From Chloroflexota bacterium (lineage in GTDB: Bacteria > Chloroflexota > Dehalococcoidia > Lucifugimonadales > G022566795), in contig JADFIF010000009.1 of assembly GCA_022566795.1 (NCBI GenBank), positions 1 to 39,957 on the forward strand: a stretch of 39,957 nt of DNA, in the 5' to 3' direction. Below, piece by piece: positions 9,398-18,766 of the stretch; the first letter of the stretch is position 1, and each line of letters begins with the position of its first letter. The position numbers and the translations under genes are program-made. Under the pieces are notes generated by a model. The model saw only the letters and a list, made by a program, of their open reading frames with translations, ran no database searches and was not told where the DNA came from.

Positions 9398-10147
9398 ATG
9401 ATTAAGGCTATCGTGTTCGATTTGGATGGCACGCTTGTGCAGTCGGAGAAGCTGAAGGCGCAATCCTACGCCATCGCGGTGCAGCGATTACGAGGACTGC
9501 CCGAACCCGACCCGAAGGCCATCGAAGCCTACCGGGATATCGTCGGGGCCTCCCGCGATGTCGCCTCGCGCCACATCGTCGAGAAGCTCGACCTGGAGGA
9601 GGATCTCACTCCTCTCATGCCGCAGTACGACGCGTCCAAGCCATGGCAGGTCCTCACCAGCATGCGCAAGTCGATATACGACGATATGGTGTCCGATCCG
9701 CAGGTCATCCGCGACAACCAATGGCCGCACACGATCGGTCTGTTGCGTGTAGCCAGAGAGACGTACTGCCGGACCGGCCTCGCCACGATGTCGTACCGGC
9801 AAGAGGCACTCCACGTGCTGCGGGCGCTGGACCTGGAGGAAACCCTGGACCTGGTACTCACTCGCGAGGATGTCCAGCGGCCAAAGCCGGACCCAGAGAT
9901 CTACCTGCTGGCCGCCGAGAAGCTCGGCGTGCCCCCCGAGGAGTGCATGGCGCTGGAGGACTCGCCCAACGGAGTCAAGTCCGCCGTGGACGCCGGGATG
10001 AACGTGATCGCGGTGGCCACACCGTTTACCATCGCCGGTGTTCACGCAAGCGAGGTGCTGGACCACGCCTGGGTCGTGCACGAGCCGGAGGAGCTGCCTG
10101 ACGTGCTCAGACAGCGAATCGAAGAGCACAACCGGACAATGCACTAG
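9398..10147 (+). CDS. HAD-superfamily hydrolase
   Basis: IVFDLDGTLVQSE, RPKPDPEIYLLAAEKLGVPPEECMALEDSPNGVKSAVDAGM. Confidence 0.93.
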   Translation: MIKAIVFDLDGTLVQSEKLKAQSYAIAVQRLRGLPEPDPKAIEAYRDIVGASRDVASRHIVEKLDLEEDLTPLMPQYDASKPWQVLTSMRKSIYDDMVSDPQVIRDNQWPHTIGLLRVARETYCRTGLATMSYRQEALHVLRALDLEETLDLVLTREDVQRPKPDPEIYLLAAEKLGVPPEECMALEDSPNGVKSAVDAGMNVIAVATPFTIAGVHASEVLDHAWVVHEPEELPDVLRQRIEEHNRTMH

Positions 10148-11521
10148 TCAAGCGTCGGACAGCGCTCTCAGCATCCCACGCAGGAACCCGGCAGGGCTCC
10201 AGGAATGCCAGGTCGCCTCGAGGCTGCGAAGCAGGTACTGATAGCTGATGGCCTGGTGAAGCCAGCCGAGGGGCTCGGCCAGCGCCCAGGCCTCTCGAAG
10301 CCTGTCCATCGGCTCGTAAGCCGACCACTCGCCCAGGTACGCCTCGATCAGGCGCTCGCGCGCAGACGGCACGTCCGGAAGCCGCTCTCCATGACCCGGG
10401 TTCTCGATGAGAAGGGTTACAAGATCGAAGAACGGATGGGCGACACACGCGTCGGTCCAGTCGAAGAACACGCAGCGTCCATCCACAAGTGCGACGTTGC
10501 CCGCGTTGAGGTCGCCATGCACGAGGGTCTGAGGGACCGCGAGCTCGCCCAGTCGAGCGCACATGGCCTTCAGGTCCGGTGCTAGGGCTCGGACCCGCGT
10601 GATCTCACTGGCATCCAGGCCCGAGAGGGCATCCGCATCTTGCATGAGACCGTCGATCTGCGCCGGCATCACGTGGAGGCGACGGTCGAGACAGCCGGAC
10701 GACAGCAACCGGCCGAGATGGGCTGCTGACTCCACCTGGAGCCTTGCGAAGCTCTCGATCGCGCCTTCCCAGACCCGGATGTCGGGGGTCCGCACGAGCA
10801 GGTCATCACCGAAGTCCGAAAGCAGCATCCACCGGCGTTGCGGCTCGACGGCGAGCGGTGGCGGGACCATGCCGGGAAATAGTCCGGCCAGTGCGCTGGT
10901 CGCCGCAGGCTCATCGGCGAACAGCGGAGAGCGGCACGCCTCCTTGAAGAACAGCATTCCCTGGTCTGTCGGCACCTCAAGTATGGCCGAAAGCCCCCAC
11001 ACCTTCCGCTGCCGGATGTCTCCGGTGCGCCGATAGCCGAGTATTTCGACCTGGCTCGATATCCAGTCGACGGCTTCGGCGTGCCAGCCAGCGCGAGACC
11101 AAGGCGGGCGCCGCTCGGGGATATCTCCACTTTCGGCTTCGGCCAGATGCTGAACAAGAGGCGCGCGGTGCTCGGGGAAGGACATTGCCAGTCGTTCGAG
11201 CTCCTCACGGCCGACCCAGCTCCAACCGTCGGGCAGGTCCAGGAACGAGCTGCTGACCTCCAGAGAATAGACGGCGTCGACTGTCAGGGCGGACTCGCTT
11301 GTGCGGGCGTGGAGGCAGTCCAGGACGGTGGCGTCGATGCCAAGCTCTCGGCGGGCGCCTTCACGAACGTGGGCTACAAGAGACGGCTCGTGGCGTCCAT
11401 CGAGGCTCAGGACCGGGAGAGCCCATCCAGCGTCGGTCGAGCGCATCAGCACTCGGGGCTCGGAGCTATGAGTGACTACCAGGTGGGAAGTCGTACGCCA
11501 CTGTTGGCTGGTATCTGGCAT
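10148..11521 (-). CDS. APH-type phosphotransferase domain protein with N-terminal degenerate Nudix-like region
   Basis: LVHGDLNAGNVALVDGRCVFFDWTDACVAHPFFDL (APH catalytic and metal motifs); N-terminal ARRELGIDATVLDC resembles part of a Nudix box. Confidence 0.8.
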   Translation of the reverse strand: MPDTSQQWRTTSHLVVTHSSEPRVLMRSTDAGWALPVLSLDGRHEPSLVAHVREGARRELGIDATVLDCLHARTSESALTVDAVYSLEVSSSFLDLPDGWSWVGREELERLAMSFPEHRAPLVQHLAEAESGDIPERRPPWSRAGWHAEAVDWISSQVEILGYRRTGDIRQRKVWGLSAILEVPTDQGMLFFKEACRSPLFADEPAATSALAGLFPGMVPPPLAVEPQRRWMLLSDFGDDLLVRTPDIRVWEGAIESFARLQVESAAHLGRLLSSGCLDRRLHVMPAQIDGLMQDADALSGLDASEITRVRALAPDLKAMCARLGELAVPQTLVHGDLNAGNVALVDGRCVFFDWTDACVAHPFFDLVTLLIENPGHGERLPDVPSARERLIEAYLGEWSAYEPMDRLREAWALAEPLGWLHQAISYQYLLRSLEATWHSWSPAGFLRGMLRALSDA

Positions 11522-11553
11522 CGGCAGAGGCGCCGGAGTTGCGATGCCCCGGA

Positions 11554-12972
11554 CTAGGCGTACAGCTTGCTTTTGCTCAGATCGACGGTCTCGAAGGGCA
11601 GGCCGCTGGCCTCGGCAACCCGCTCGCCCTCCCGCGTAACCAGCAGCGTGCCGCCCGAGCCAACGGAGCGGCCATCCACCATGATGGGCTTGCCGGCTAC
11701 CAGGCTCATTGCGGGTGCGTTTTTGGCCGGGTCCAGCACGGTCACGTCGGCGTCGGCGCCCGGCGAGAAGTGTCCCTTGTTCAACAGGCCCAGCATCCGT
11801 GAGGGGTTCCAGGAGAGTTTCGTTGCCATCTCCAGCGGGCTCAGAGCGCCGAACTGGACCAGCGCCATCGTGCTCTGTATTGCAACGTTCCGCGGATGCG
11901 ACCCTCCGTCCGTGCTGACGGCGTCGACGATAAAATCGCCGTCGGCGTTCTTGGCGGTGACGAGCCGGAAGGCCGAGTCGGGCAGGTTCACGGGAAAACT
12001 CATGCCCACGTTGGTTCGGGTCTCGTCGAATATCTTCAGGGCGTCGGCTCTTTTTACGTACACGACCTCGTCACCCTTCTGAGCCACCACAGAGGCGTAG
12101 CCGTCCATGATGGCTCGCCTCATCCCGTCGATATCGGCGGAGTAGCCTCTGAGGCGCAGGCAGTTCCTAGGGACGTCCGCCATCACGGCGCCATCTTTAT
12201 CGCAACGGCCGCTGGTCCCGTTGGGCACCGCATGGTAAGCCTCCGAGTTGAGCTGCCCGCGCATGCTCTCCAGAATGCTCAGGGCTTCGTCGCACTCCGC
12301 CGGCGCATCCGCCACGAGGCCCCGACAGTACGAGTTCACATGGCACACGTGCAGACGGCCGTCGCCGACGAGCTTCGGGACCTCTCGCAGCCCGCCGAGG
12401 TGGCTGCCGGACTCGGTGGTCCCCAGGTGAAAGCCGACGTAGGCCTGCTGCTCGTTGCATGCCCGGATGATATTCGAGGTGGTCTCGGGTGAAAACGGAT
12501 GATATCCCCCGAGCAGCTTGACGCCGAGGCAGCCTTGTCGAAGCGCCCCCAGCACGATGTCCTTGATCGCCGGAGCCGACGGCTCATCGCTCGGGATGGT
12601 CGCGCCGGGAATAAGCGCGAACACTCCGGCCACGTTCAGTCCGGCGCCTCTACGCTTGATGCCGTCGATCAGCGTGGGGCCGGAGCCTCCCATGTCGAGC
12701 ACAGTCGTGGTACCCGCCCGCGCGAGCATCCCGTAGCCGATAGCCGGGTCCCAGTTCCGGGCAAGCCCCGCCACGTGGGCGTGAGTATCTATCTGGCCCG
12801 GCATGACCCACTTTCCTTCGACGTCGACGACCTCGCTGGCCCGGGCCGGGTCGAGCTCGGGACATACCCGCTCGATCTTGCCGGCAACGATGGCCAGGTC
12901 CGCCACCTCTTCGCAACCGTTGGCCGGGTCCAAGATGGTCCCGCCCTTTAGGATCACGTCGTACTTAGGCAT
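11554..12972 (-). CDS. Amidohydrolase family protein
   Basis: MPKYDVILKGGTILDPANG..., VMPGQIDTHAHVAG (HxH), HLGTTESGSHLGG, VSTDGG; start at ATG 12972. Confidence 0.9.
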   Translation of the reverse strand: MPKYDVILKGGTILDPANGCEEVADLAIVAGKIERVCPELDPARASEVVDVEGKWVMPGQIDTHAHVAGLARNWDPAIGYGMLARAGTTTVLDMGGSGPTLIDGIKRRGAGLNVAGVFALIPGATIPSDEPSAPAIKDIVLGALRQGCLGVKLLGGYHPFSPETTSNIIRACNEQQAYVGFHLGTTESGSHLGGLREVPKLVGDGRLHVCHVNSYCRGLVADAPAECDEALSILESMRGQLNSEAYHAVPNGTSGRCDKDGAVMADVPRNCLRLRGYSADIDGMRRAIMDGYASVVAQKGDEVVYVKRADALKIFDETRTNVGMSFPVNLPDSAFRLVTAKNADGDFIVDAVSTDGGSHPRNVAIQSTMALVQFGALSPLEMATKLSWNPSRMLGLLNKGHFSPGADADVTVLDPAKNAPAMSLVAGKPIMVDGRSVGSGGTLLVTREGERVAEASGLPFETVDLSKSKLYA

Positions 12973-13200
12973 CCAGACTTCGCTCGCGCTGGCGGTTGGT
13001 ACTTCGGGCAGACGAAACGGGCGCGCATGGTGCGCCAAAGGTCTGTGTGAACCTCCGCCGCGTCCGACGCTATATAGTACACTATGCTCCGGCGTGTGGC
13101 TAAATGCGCTGGGCCGGCGCGAGGGCCTTTTGATTGTCATGCTCTCCCGCCCGATGCACTTTGAAAAGGCCCTAGGGCCAGCCAGACGGAGGTAACGCAG

Positions 13201-14073
13201 ATGCGACTAGGTGTGGTCTTCCCCCAGACCGAGATAGGCTCAGACCCGATTGCGGCTCGCGACTACGCGCAGGCCGCAGAGTCGCTGGGTTACGACCATC
13301 TGCTGGCCTTCGATCACGTGCTGGGCGCGAACGCCGAAAGCAGGCCGGGCTGGAGTGGGGCCTACAGCCACACCGACTCCTTCCTGGAGCCCTTCGTGCT
13401 TTTCGCCCACCTGGCCGCGCTTACAGAGCGTCTGGAGCTCGTCGCTGGCGTGATCATCCTGCCGCAGCGTCAGACGACGCTGGTCGCCAAGCAGACCGCG
13501 ACGCTGGATGTGCTCAGCGGTGGTCGGCTCCGCCTCGGCGTGGGCATAGGCTGGAACACCGTCGAGTACGAGGCGCTTGGCCAGAACTTCAACAACCGCG
13601 GCCTCCGCTCGGAGGAGCAGGTAGAGGTCTTGCGGAGGTTGTGGACGCAGGAGCTCGTCAGCTACGAGGGACGCTGGCACAAGATCACGGACGCGGGACT
13701 GAATCCGCTGCCTGTTCAGCGCCCCATACCGGTCTGGTTCGGAGGAAGGGCCGAACCCGTGCTCCGCCGCGTGGCCCGCATGGGGGACGGCTGGTTTCCG
13801 CTGTTCCGGCCCGACGCGGAAGGCGTCGCAATGGTCGAGAGGATGAAGGGCTACGCACGGGATGCCGGCCGGGACCCGGCCGACATCGGCATCGAAAGCT
13901 GGGTGTCCATCGGCGACCGGAAGCCGGAGGATTGGCTCGCCGATGCTGAGGCGTGGAAGGCCGCCGGCGCCACACACATCTCCATCAACACCATGCGGGC
14001 CGGCCTCTCGTCGCCCGACGCCCACATCGACGCCATCCGCCGCTTCAAGGAGGTGGCGGGAAGTCTGGTGTAG
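13201..14073 (+). CDS. LLM-class (luciferase-like) F420-dependent-type oxidoreductase
   Basis: MRLGVVFPQTEIGSDP..., QTATLDVLSGGRLRLGVGIGWNTVEYEALG. Confidence 0.93.
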   Translation: MRLGVVFPQTEIGSDPIAARDYAQAAESLGYDHLLAFDHVLGANAESRPGWSGAYSHTDSFLEPFVLFAHLAALTERLELVAGVIILPQRQTTLVAKQTATLDVLSGGRLRLGVGIGWNTVEYEALGQNFNNRGLRSEEQVEVLRRLWTQELVSYEGRWHKITDAGLNPLPVQRPIPVWFGGRAEPVLRRVARMGDGWFPLFRPDAEGVAMVERMKGYARDAGRDPADIGIESWVSIGDRKPEDWLADAEAWKAAGATHISINTMRAGLSSPDAHIDAIRRFKEVAGSLV

Positions 14074-14137
14074 GACGCCATGCCAACTCGGCGGGCACCA
14101 TCGCAAAAGAAACTATTACCAGCAGCAGGAGTTGTGA

Positions 14138-15241
14138 TTGACGGTCTCTGATGAGCTCAGACGAACGCCGCTGTTTGAGACCCACGTGTCGCTGGGCGGA
14201 CGAATGGTCCCGTTCGCTGGCTGGGAGATGCCCATCCAGTACTCGAGCATTCTCGAGGAGGCGCGCGCCGTCCGCTCCAAGGCCGGACTGTTCGACGTGT
14301 CGCACATGGGCAGGGTCGACTTTCGAGGGGCAGACGCCGCAAGCGTCTTGGACCGCAGCCTGAGCGTCAGCGTGCCCGGCCTCCGCATCGGACGCGCCAG
14401 GTACAACATCATCTGCGACGAGGCCGGCGGCATCATCGACGACTGCATCGTCTATCGCCGTGACGAGCAGCGCTTCCTCCTCATACCGAACTCCGCCAAT
14501 ACTGGCGCGGTGCTCGAGTGGGTCTCGCGGTGGGTGTCGAGCGCCGACGATGTCCAGATCGATGAGGTCACCACCGACCTGGCGATGATCGCCCACCAGG
14601 GGCCGGAGGCGGCGTCGATGCTCTCCGACCTGACGCCCGCAGACATCGCGTCGATGAGGCCCTTCGCGGCAGTTGAGACAGAGGTCGGCGGCGTTCCGAC
14701 GCTCCTCGCTCGAACAGGCTACACCGGTGAGGACGGATTCGAGCTGATCCTGCCGAGCGATGCAGCGCCCGATATCTGGCGGGCGCTGATGGACCGAGGA
14801 GCTGTCCCGTGCGGTCTGGGCGCCAGGGACGTCCTAAGGCTGGAAGCTGGACTGCTGCTGCACGGCAATGACATGGACAGGTCGACAAATCCGTACGAGG
14901 CGGGGCTCGAACGGTTCGTGAATCCAGACCGGGAAGGCTACACCGCGGGCGAGGCGCTTCGACGCGCACGAGACGACGGCGTGAGCAGACGGATGGTTGG
15001 GTTCAACATGGTAGGCCGCGGTATTGCCCGCCACGGATATGCCATCACCCACGGGTCTGAGCAGATTGGCGAGGTCACCAGCGGAAGCCACTCGCCTACC
15101 CTTGACAGGAGTATTGGATTGGGCTATGTTCCTACCGGTTTTTCGGCCGAAGGATCACGCGTTCAGATCGACGTGCGGGGCCGTTCCGTAGAGGCTGAAG
15201 TGACCGCCCTCCCATTCTACTCACGGAAACGGAGCGCATGA
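14138..15241 (+). CDS. gcvT: Aminomethyltransferase (glycine cleavage T protein), TTG start
   Basis: LRRTPLFETHVSLGGRMVPFAGWEMPIQYSSI, LFDVSHMGRVDF, GYTGEDGFEL. Confidence 0.95.
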   Translation: MTVSDELRRTPLFETHVSLGGRMVPFAGWEMPIQYSSILEEARAVRSKAGLFDVSHMGRVDFRGADAASVLDRSLSVSVPGLRIGRARYNIICDEAGGIIDDCIVYRRDEQRFLLIPNSANTGAVLEWVSRWVSSADDVQIDEVTTDLAMIAHQGPEAASMLSDLTPADIASMRPFAAVETEVGGVPTLLARTGYTGEDGFELILPSDAAPDIWRALMDRGAVPCGLGARDVLRLEAGLLLHGNDMDRSTNPYEAGLERFVNPDREGYTAGEALRRARDDGVSRRMVGFNMVGRGIARHGYAITHGSEQIGEVTSGSHSPTLDRSIGLGYVPTGFSAEGSRVQIDVRGRSVEAEVTALPFYSRKRSA

Positions 15242-15624
15242 ATCCACCTGAGCTAAGGTACTCGAAGGAGCACGAGTGGCTGCGCGTAGAATCGGACGGC
15301 ACAGCCGTCCTGGGGATCACGGACTTCGCGGCCGAGAGCCTCGGAGATGTCGTCTTCGTCGAGCTACCCGACGTCGGTTCGGAGCTTGGCCAGTCTGAGA
15401 AGATGGGCGAGATAGAGTCCGTGAAGGCCGTCTCGGACCTATACTCACCCGTCGCAGGACGCGTCATCGAACGAAACGAAAGGCTCATCGACAACCCGGA
15501 GCTCGTCAACTCCGGCCCCTTCGACTCCGGCTGGATGCTCAAGGTGGAGCTCAGCGATGCGTCCCAGCTAGACCAGCTCATGAGCGCCGAGGAGTACGAG
15601 TCGTTCCTGGAATCGCAGGAGTAG
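15238..15624 (+). CDS. gcvH: Glycine cleavage system H protein
   Basis: YSKEHEWLRVE, lipoylation motif GEIESVKAVSDLYSPV; ATGA overlap with gcvT. Confidence 0.97.
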   Translation: MNPPELRYSKEHEWLRVESDGTAVLGITDFAAESLGDVVFVELPDVGSELGQSEKMGEIESVKAVSDLYSPVAGRVIERNERLIDNPELVNSGPFDSGWMLKVELSDASQLDQLMSAEEYESFLESQE

Positions 15625-15756
15625 TGGGATCGCTCCGGTGATCTTTGGGGGGGTTGGGGCGGCGGCTGCGTCCGATACATCGTCTTTCGCGACCTTACCC
15701 AAGCCCACGTCATGCGCCTGCATCTTGGGCGCTGTCGTTCAGCGCGAGAAGCCCTG

Positions 15757-17088
15757 ATGGTGCCCGACGCGTTCGCCTCCCCATACACGCCGAACACCGA
15801 CGCCGACCGCGAGGAGATGCTTCGAGTCATCGGGGTCGCATCGGTAGACGATCTCTTCCTGGATGTCCCCGTGGAGCATCGCAGCCCATCTCTCGACCTC
15901 CCCGAGCCGCAATCCGAGATGGAGCTTTTGCGCTACGCGCATGGCCTGGCGGCCATGAACAAGGTTCCCGGAGAGTACGCCTGCTTCCTGGGCGCGGGCG
16001 CCTACCGCCATCACATCCCCGCCATCGTCAAGCAGATCGCCACCCGCAGCGAGTTCATGACCGCCTACACGCCCTACCAGCCCGAGGTCTCGCAGGGAAC
16101 GCTTCAGACCGAGTACGAGTTCCAGTCGATGTGCGCTCAGCTCACGAGCATGGATGTCGCCAACGCGGGCATGTACGATGGCTCGACCTCGCTTGCCGAG
16201 GCGGCGCTGATGGCTGTCAGGATCACCAAGCTCGATCGCATCGCCATTCTCGACTCGGTGTCTCCGCTTTATCGCGAGGTGCTGCAGACATACTCACAGG
16301 CGCCCGGCCTCAAAATCGACGTCGTTTCGGCAGGGCGAGGCGGGCTGGAAGAGGGCACCGCCTGCCTGCTGGTACAGCAGCCCAACTTTTTTGGGTATAT
16401 GGAGGACCTGGCCGAGCTCTCTGAGCGCGCCCACTCGCAGGGAGCGCTTCTGGTCGTCTACTCCGACCCCATATCCCTTGGACTGTTCAAGCCCCCGGGC
16501 GACTACGACGCGGACATAGTCGCGGCGGAGGGCCAGGCCATGGGCGTGCCGCTGACCTTCGGCGGACCGTACGTAGGGATATTCGCGTGCAAACAGCGTT
16601 TCATCCGGCAGATGCCCGGCCGCATCGTCGGCAAGACGGTCGACTCCAGGGGGCGGACTGCATACGTGCTCACGCTCCAGACAAGGGAGCAACACATCCG
16701 GCGCGAGCGTGCGACCTCCAACATCTGCACGTCGGTCGCGCTAATCGCCCTCATGTCGACGATATACATCGCGGCGAACGGCAAGCGGGGAATGAAGCGC
16801 ATAGCCGAGCTCTGCTACCACAAGTCGCACTACGCAGCATCCCTGATCTCCGACATCCCGGGCTACGAGCTACCCATGGATGGGACCTTCTTTCGCGAGT
16901 TTGTGGTGCGTTGCCCGCTGCCCCCGGGCGAGATCAACGACAAGCTGTTGGACCGTAGCATCATAGGTGGCCTGGACATCAGCGCGCAGGTACCAAACGG
17001 CATGCTGGTATGCGTGACGGAGATGAATTCGCGAGAGGAGATCGAGTCGTTCACGGCGGCGCTGGCCGAGATCGGCGCGAAGGCATGA
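15757..17088 (+). CDS. gcvPA: Glycine dehydrogenase (decarboxylating) subunit 1
   Basis: MVPDAFASPYTPNTDADREEML..., GAGAYRHHIPAIVKQIATRSEFMTAYTPYQPEVSQGTLQ; start adjusted from 15712. Confidence 0.95.
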   Translation: MVPDAFASPYTPNTDADREEMLRVIGVASVDDLFLDVPVEHRSPSLDLPEPQSEMELLRYAHGLAAMNKVPGEYACFLGAGAYRHHIPAIVKQIATRSEFMTAYTPYQPEVSQGTLQTEYEFQSMCAQLTSMDVANAGMYDGSTSLAEAALMAVRITKLDRIAILDSVSPLYREVLQTYSQAPGLKIDVVSAGRGGLEEGTACLLVQQPNFFGYMEDLAELSERAHSQGALLVVYSDPISLGLFKPPGDYDADIVAAEGQAMGVPLTFGGPYVGIFACKQRFIRQMPGRIVGKTVDSRGRTAYVLTLQTREQHIRRERATSNICTSVALIALMSTIYIAANGKRGMKRIAELCYHKSHYAASLISDIPGYELPMDGTFFREFVVRCPLPPGEINDKLLDRSIIGGLDISAQVPNGMLVCVTEMNSREEIESFTAALAEIGAKA

Positions 17089-18572
17089 CCGCTCTGCAGC
17101 AAAAGTTCGACGAAGGGCGGCGCAGGCTCCTCATGGATCGAAGTGTTCCCGGACGAGTTGGGGCCACCCTCCCTCCGCTGGACGTCCCCGAGCAGGACCT
17201 GCCTCCCGACTCCTTGCTTCGGACCGAGCTGGCCCTCCCAGAGGTCAGCGAGGGCGAGCTCGTGAGGTACTTCTCGCAGATAAGCCAGTCAAACTTCTCC
17301 ATCGACCACAACTTCTACCCTCTTGGGAGCTGTACGATGAAGTACAATCCCAAGATCAACGACGAGATTGCCTCTATCCCGGGCCTCGCCGCGATCCATC
17401 CGCTGCAGCCGGAATCCACCGTGCAGGGCGCCTTGAAGCTCATGTACGAGCTTCAAGGGTATCTTGCGGCGATCACCGGGATGCCGGGCGTGTCTCTCGC
17501 GCCGATGGCCGGCGCCGATGGCGAGCTGGCCGGCATGCTTATGACCCGCGCGTACCACCTGGAGCGGGGCGAACCCAACCGTAAGAACGTGCTCATTCCC
17601 GACAGCGCCCACGGCACCAACCCCGCCTCGGCCGCAATGGCCGGCTTCGACGTGGTAACGCTGCCGTCCGACGCCAACGGTGACACGGACCTGGAGGCGC
17701 TGCGGGCCTCGGTGAGCGAGGACCTCGCCGGCCTGATGATCACGCTGCCGAGCACGCTGGGCCTGTTCGACGCCAACATCGTCGAGGTTTGCCGCATCGT
17801 ACGCGATGCCGGAGGCATCGTCTACGGGGACGGCGCGAACCTCAACGCCCTGCTGGGTCGCGTCAAACTGGGCGATCTCGCCTTCGACGTCATTCACTCC
17901 AACCTGCACAAGACCTTCACTCAGCCCCACGGAGGCGGAGGCCCCGGCGCAGGACCTGTGATCTCGGGCCCGCGGCTGCGGCAGTACATGCCCTCGCCGG
18001 TGGTCACGCGCGAGACGGACGCAGACGGGACGGAGACCTACTCGCTTTCGTCCCCCGAGAAGACGATCGGGCGTATGGGCGCGTTCCACGGCAACTTCGG
18101 CGCTCTGGTTCGCGCGTACGCCTACATCTCCACCCTGGGGAATGCCGGGATAGCGCAGATCAGCGATGACGCGGTGGTCAACGCCAACTACATCCTGAGC
18201 GGGCTGAAAGGCTACTACGATCTGCCGTACGACCGGACGTGCATGCACGAGGTTGTGTTCTCGGCAAGGAACCTCAAGCGAGCTTACGGCGTCAGTGCCC
18301 TCGACGTGGCGAAGCGTCTCATCGACTACGGCATACACCCACCTACGATGTACTTTCCGCTGATCGTCGAAGAGGCGCTGATGATCGAGCCAACGGAGAC
18401 AGAGTCTAAGGAGACTCTTGACTACTTCATCGAGGTGATGCGGACGATAGCTCAAGAGGCTGCGGAGAACCCTGAGCTGCTCCACGACGCGCCTCACGAC
18501 ACCCTGAACAGCAGAGTGGACGAGGCTCGCGCGGCCCGCCAACCCGACCTGCGCTGGAGGCCCGCGCCCTAA
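17085..18572 (+). CDS. gcvPB: Glycine dehydrogenase (decarboxylating) subunit 2
   Basis: NFYPLGSCTMKYNPKIND, SAHGTNPASAAMAGF, NLHKTFTQPHGGGGPGAGP; ATGA overlap with gcvPA stop. Confidence 0.96.
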   Translation: MTALQQKFDEGRRRLLMDRSVPGRVGATLPPLDVPEQDLPPDSLLRTELALPEVSEGELVRYFSQISQSNFSIDHNFYPLGSCTMKYNPKINDEIASIPGLAAIHPLQPESTVQGALKLMYELQGYLAAITGMPGVSLAPMAGADGELAGMLMTRAYHLERGEPNRKNVLIPDSAHGTNPASAAMAGFDVVTLPSDANGDTDLEALRASVSEDLAGLMITLPSTLGLFDANIVEVCRIVRDAGGIVYGDGANLNALLGRVKLGDLAFDVIHSNLHKTFTQPHGGGGPGAGPVISGPRLRQYMPSPVVTRETDADGTETYSLSSPEKTIGRMGAFHGNFGALVRAYAYISTLGNAGIAQISDDAVVNANYILSGLKGYYDLPYDRTCMHEVVFSARNLKRAYGVSALDVAKRLIDYGIHPPTMYFPLIVEEALMIEPTETESKETLDYFIEVMRTIAQEAAENPELLHDAPHDTLNSRVDEARAARQPDLRWRPAP

Positions 18573-18766
18573 GAGACCGCCAGGGCCTCAATTCCGAGGC
18601 ATGGTCGATGAGAAGGCCTGCGTCGGCAGGTTACGCCGAGCTTTCAGTGTCAGCGGATGGCGGTCGAGATGCCCTAGGTTCTTTCGCCCATGGCTCTAGA
18701 ATGACATCGTCATAATTACCAAAGTTCCGTGGAAGTATCACACGCAATCGTTTAGGGGAGGAACTC

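Noticed and set aside
17289-18542. 417-aa minus-strand ORF antisense to gcvPB
   Set aside because: Composition reflects the reverse complement of a GC-rich coding region; gcvPB on the plus strand has clear family motifs.
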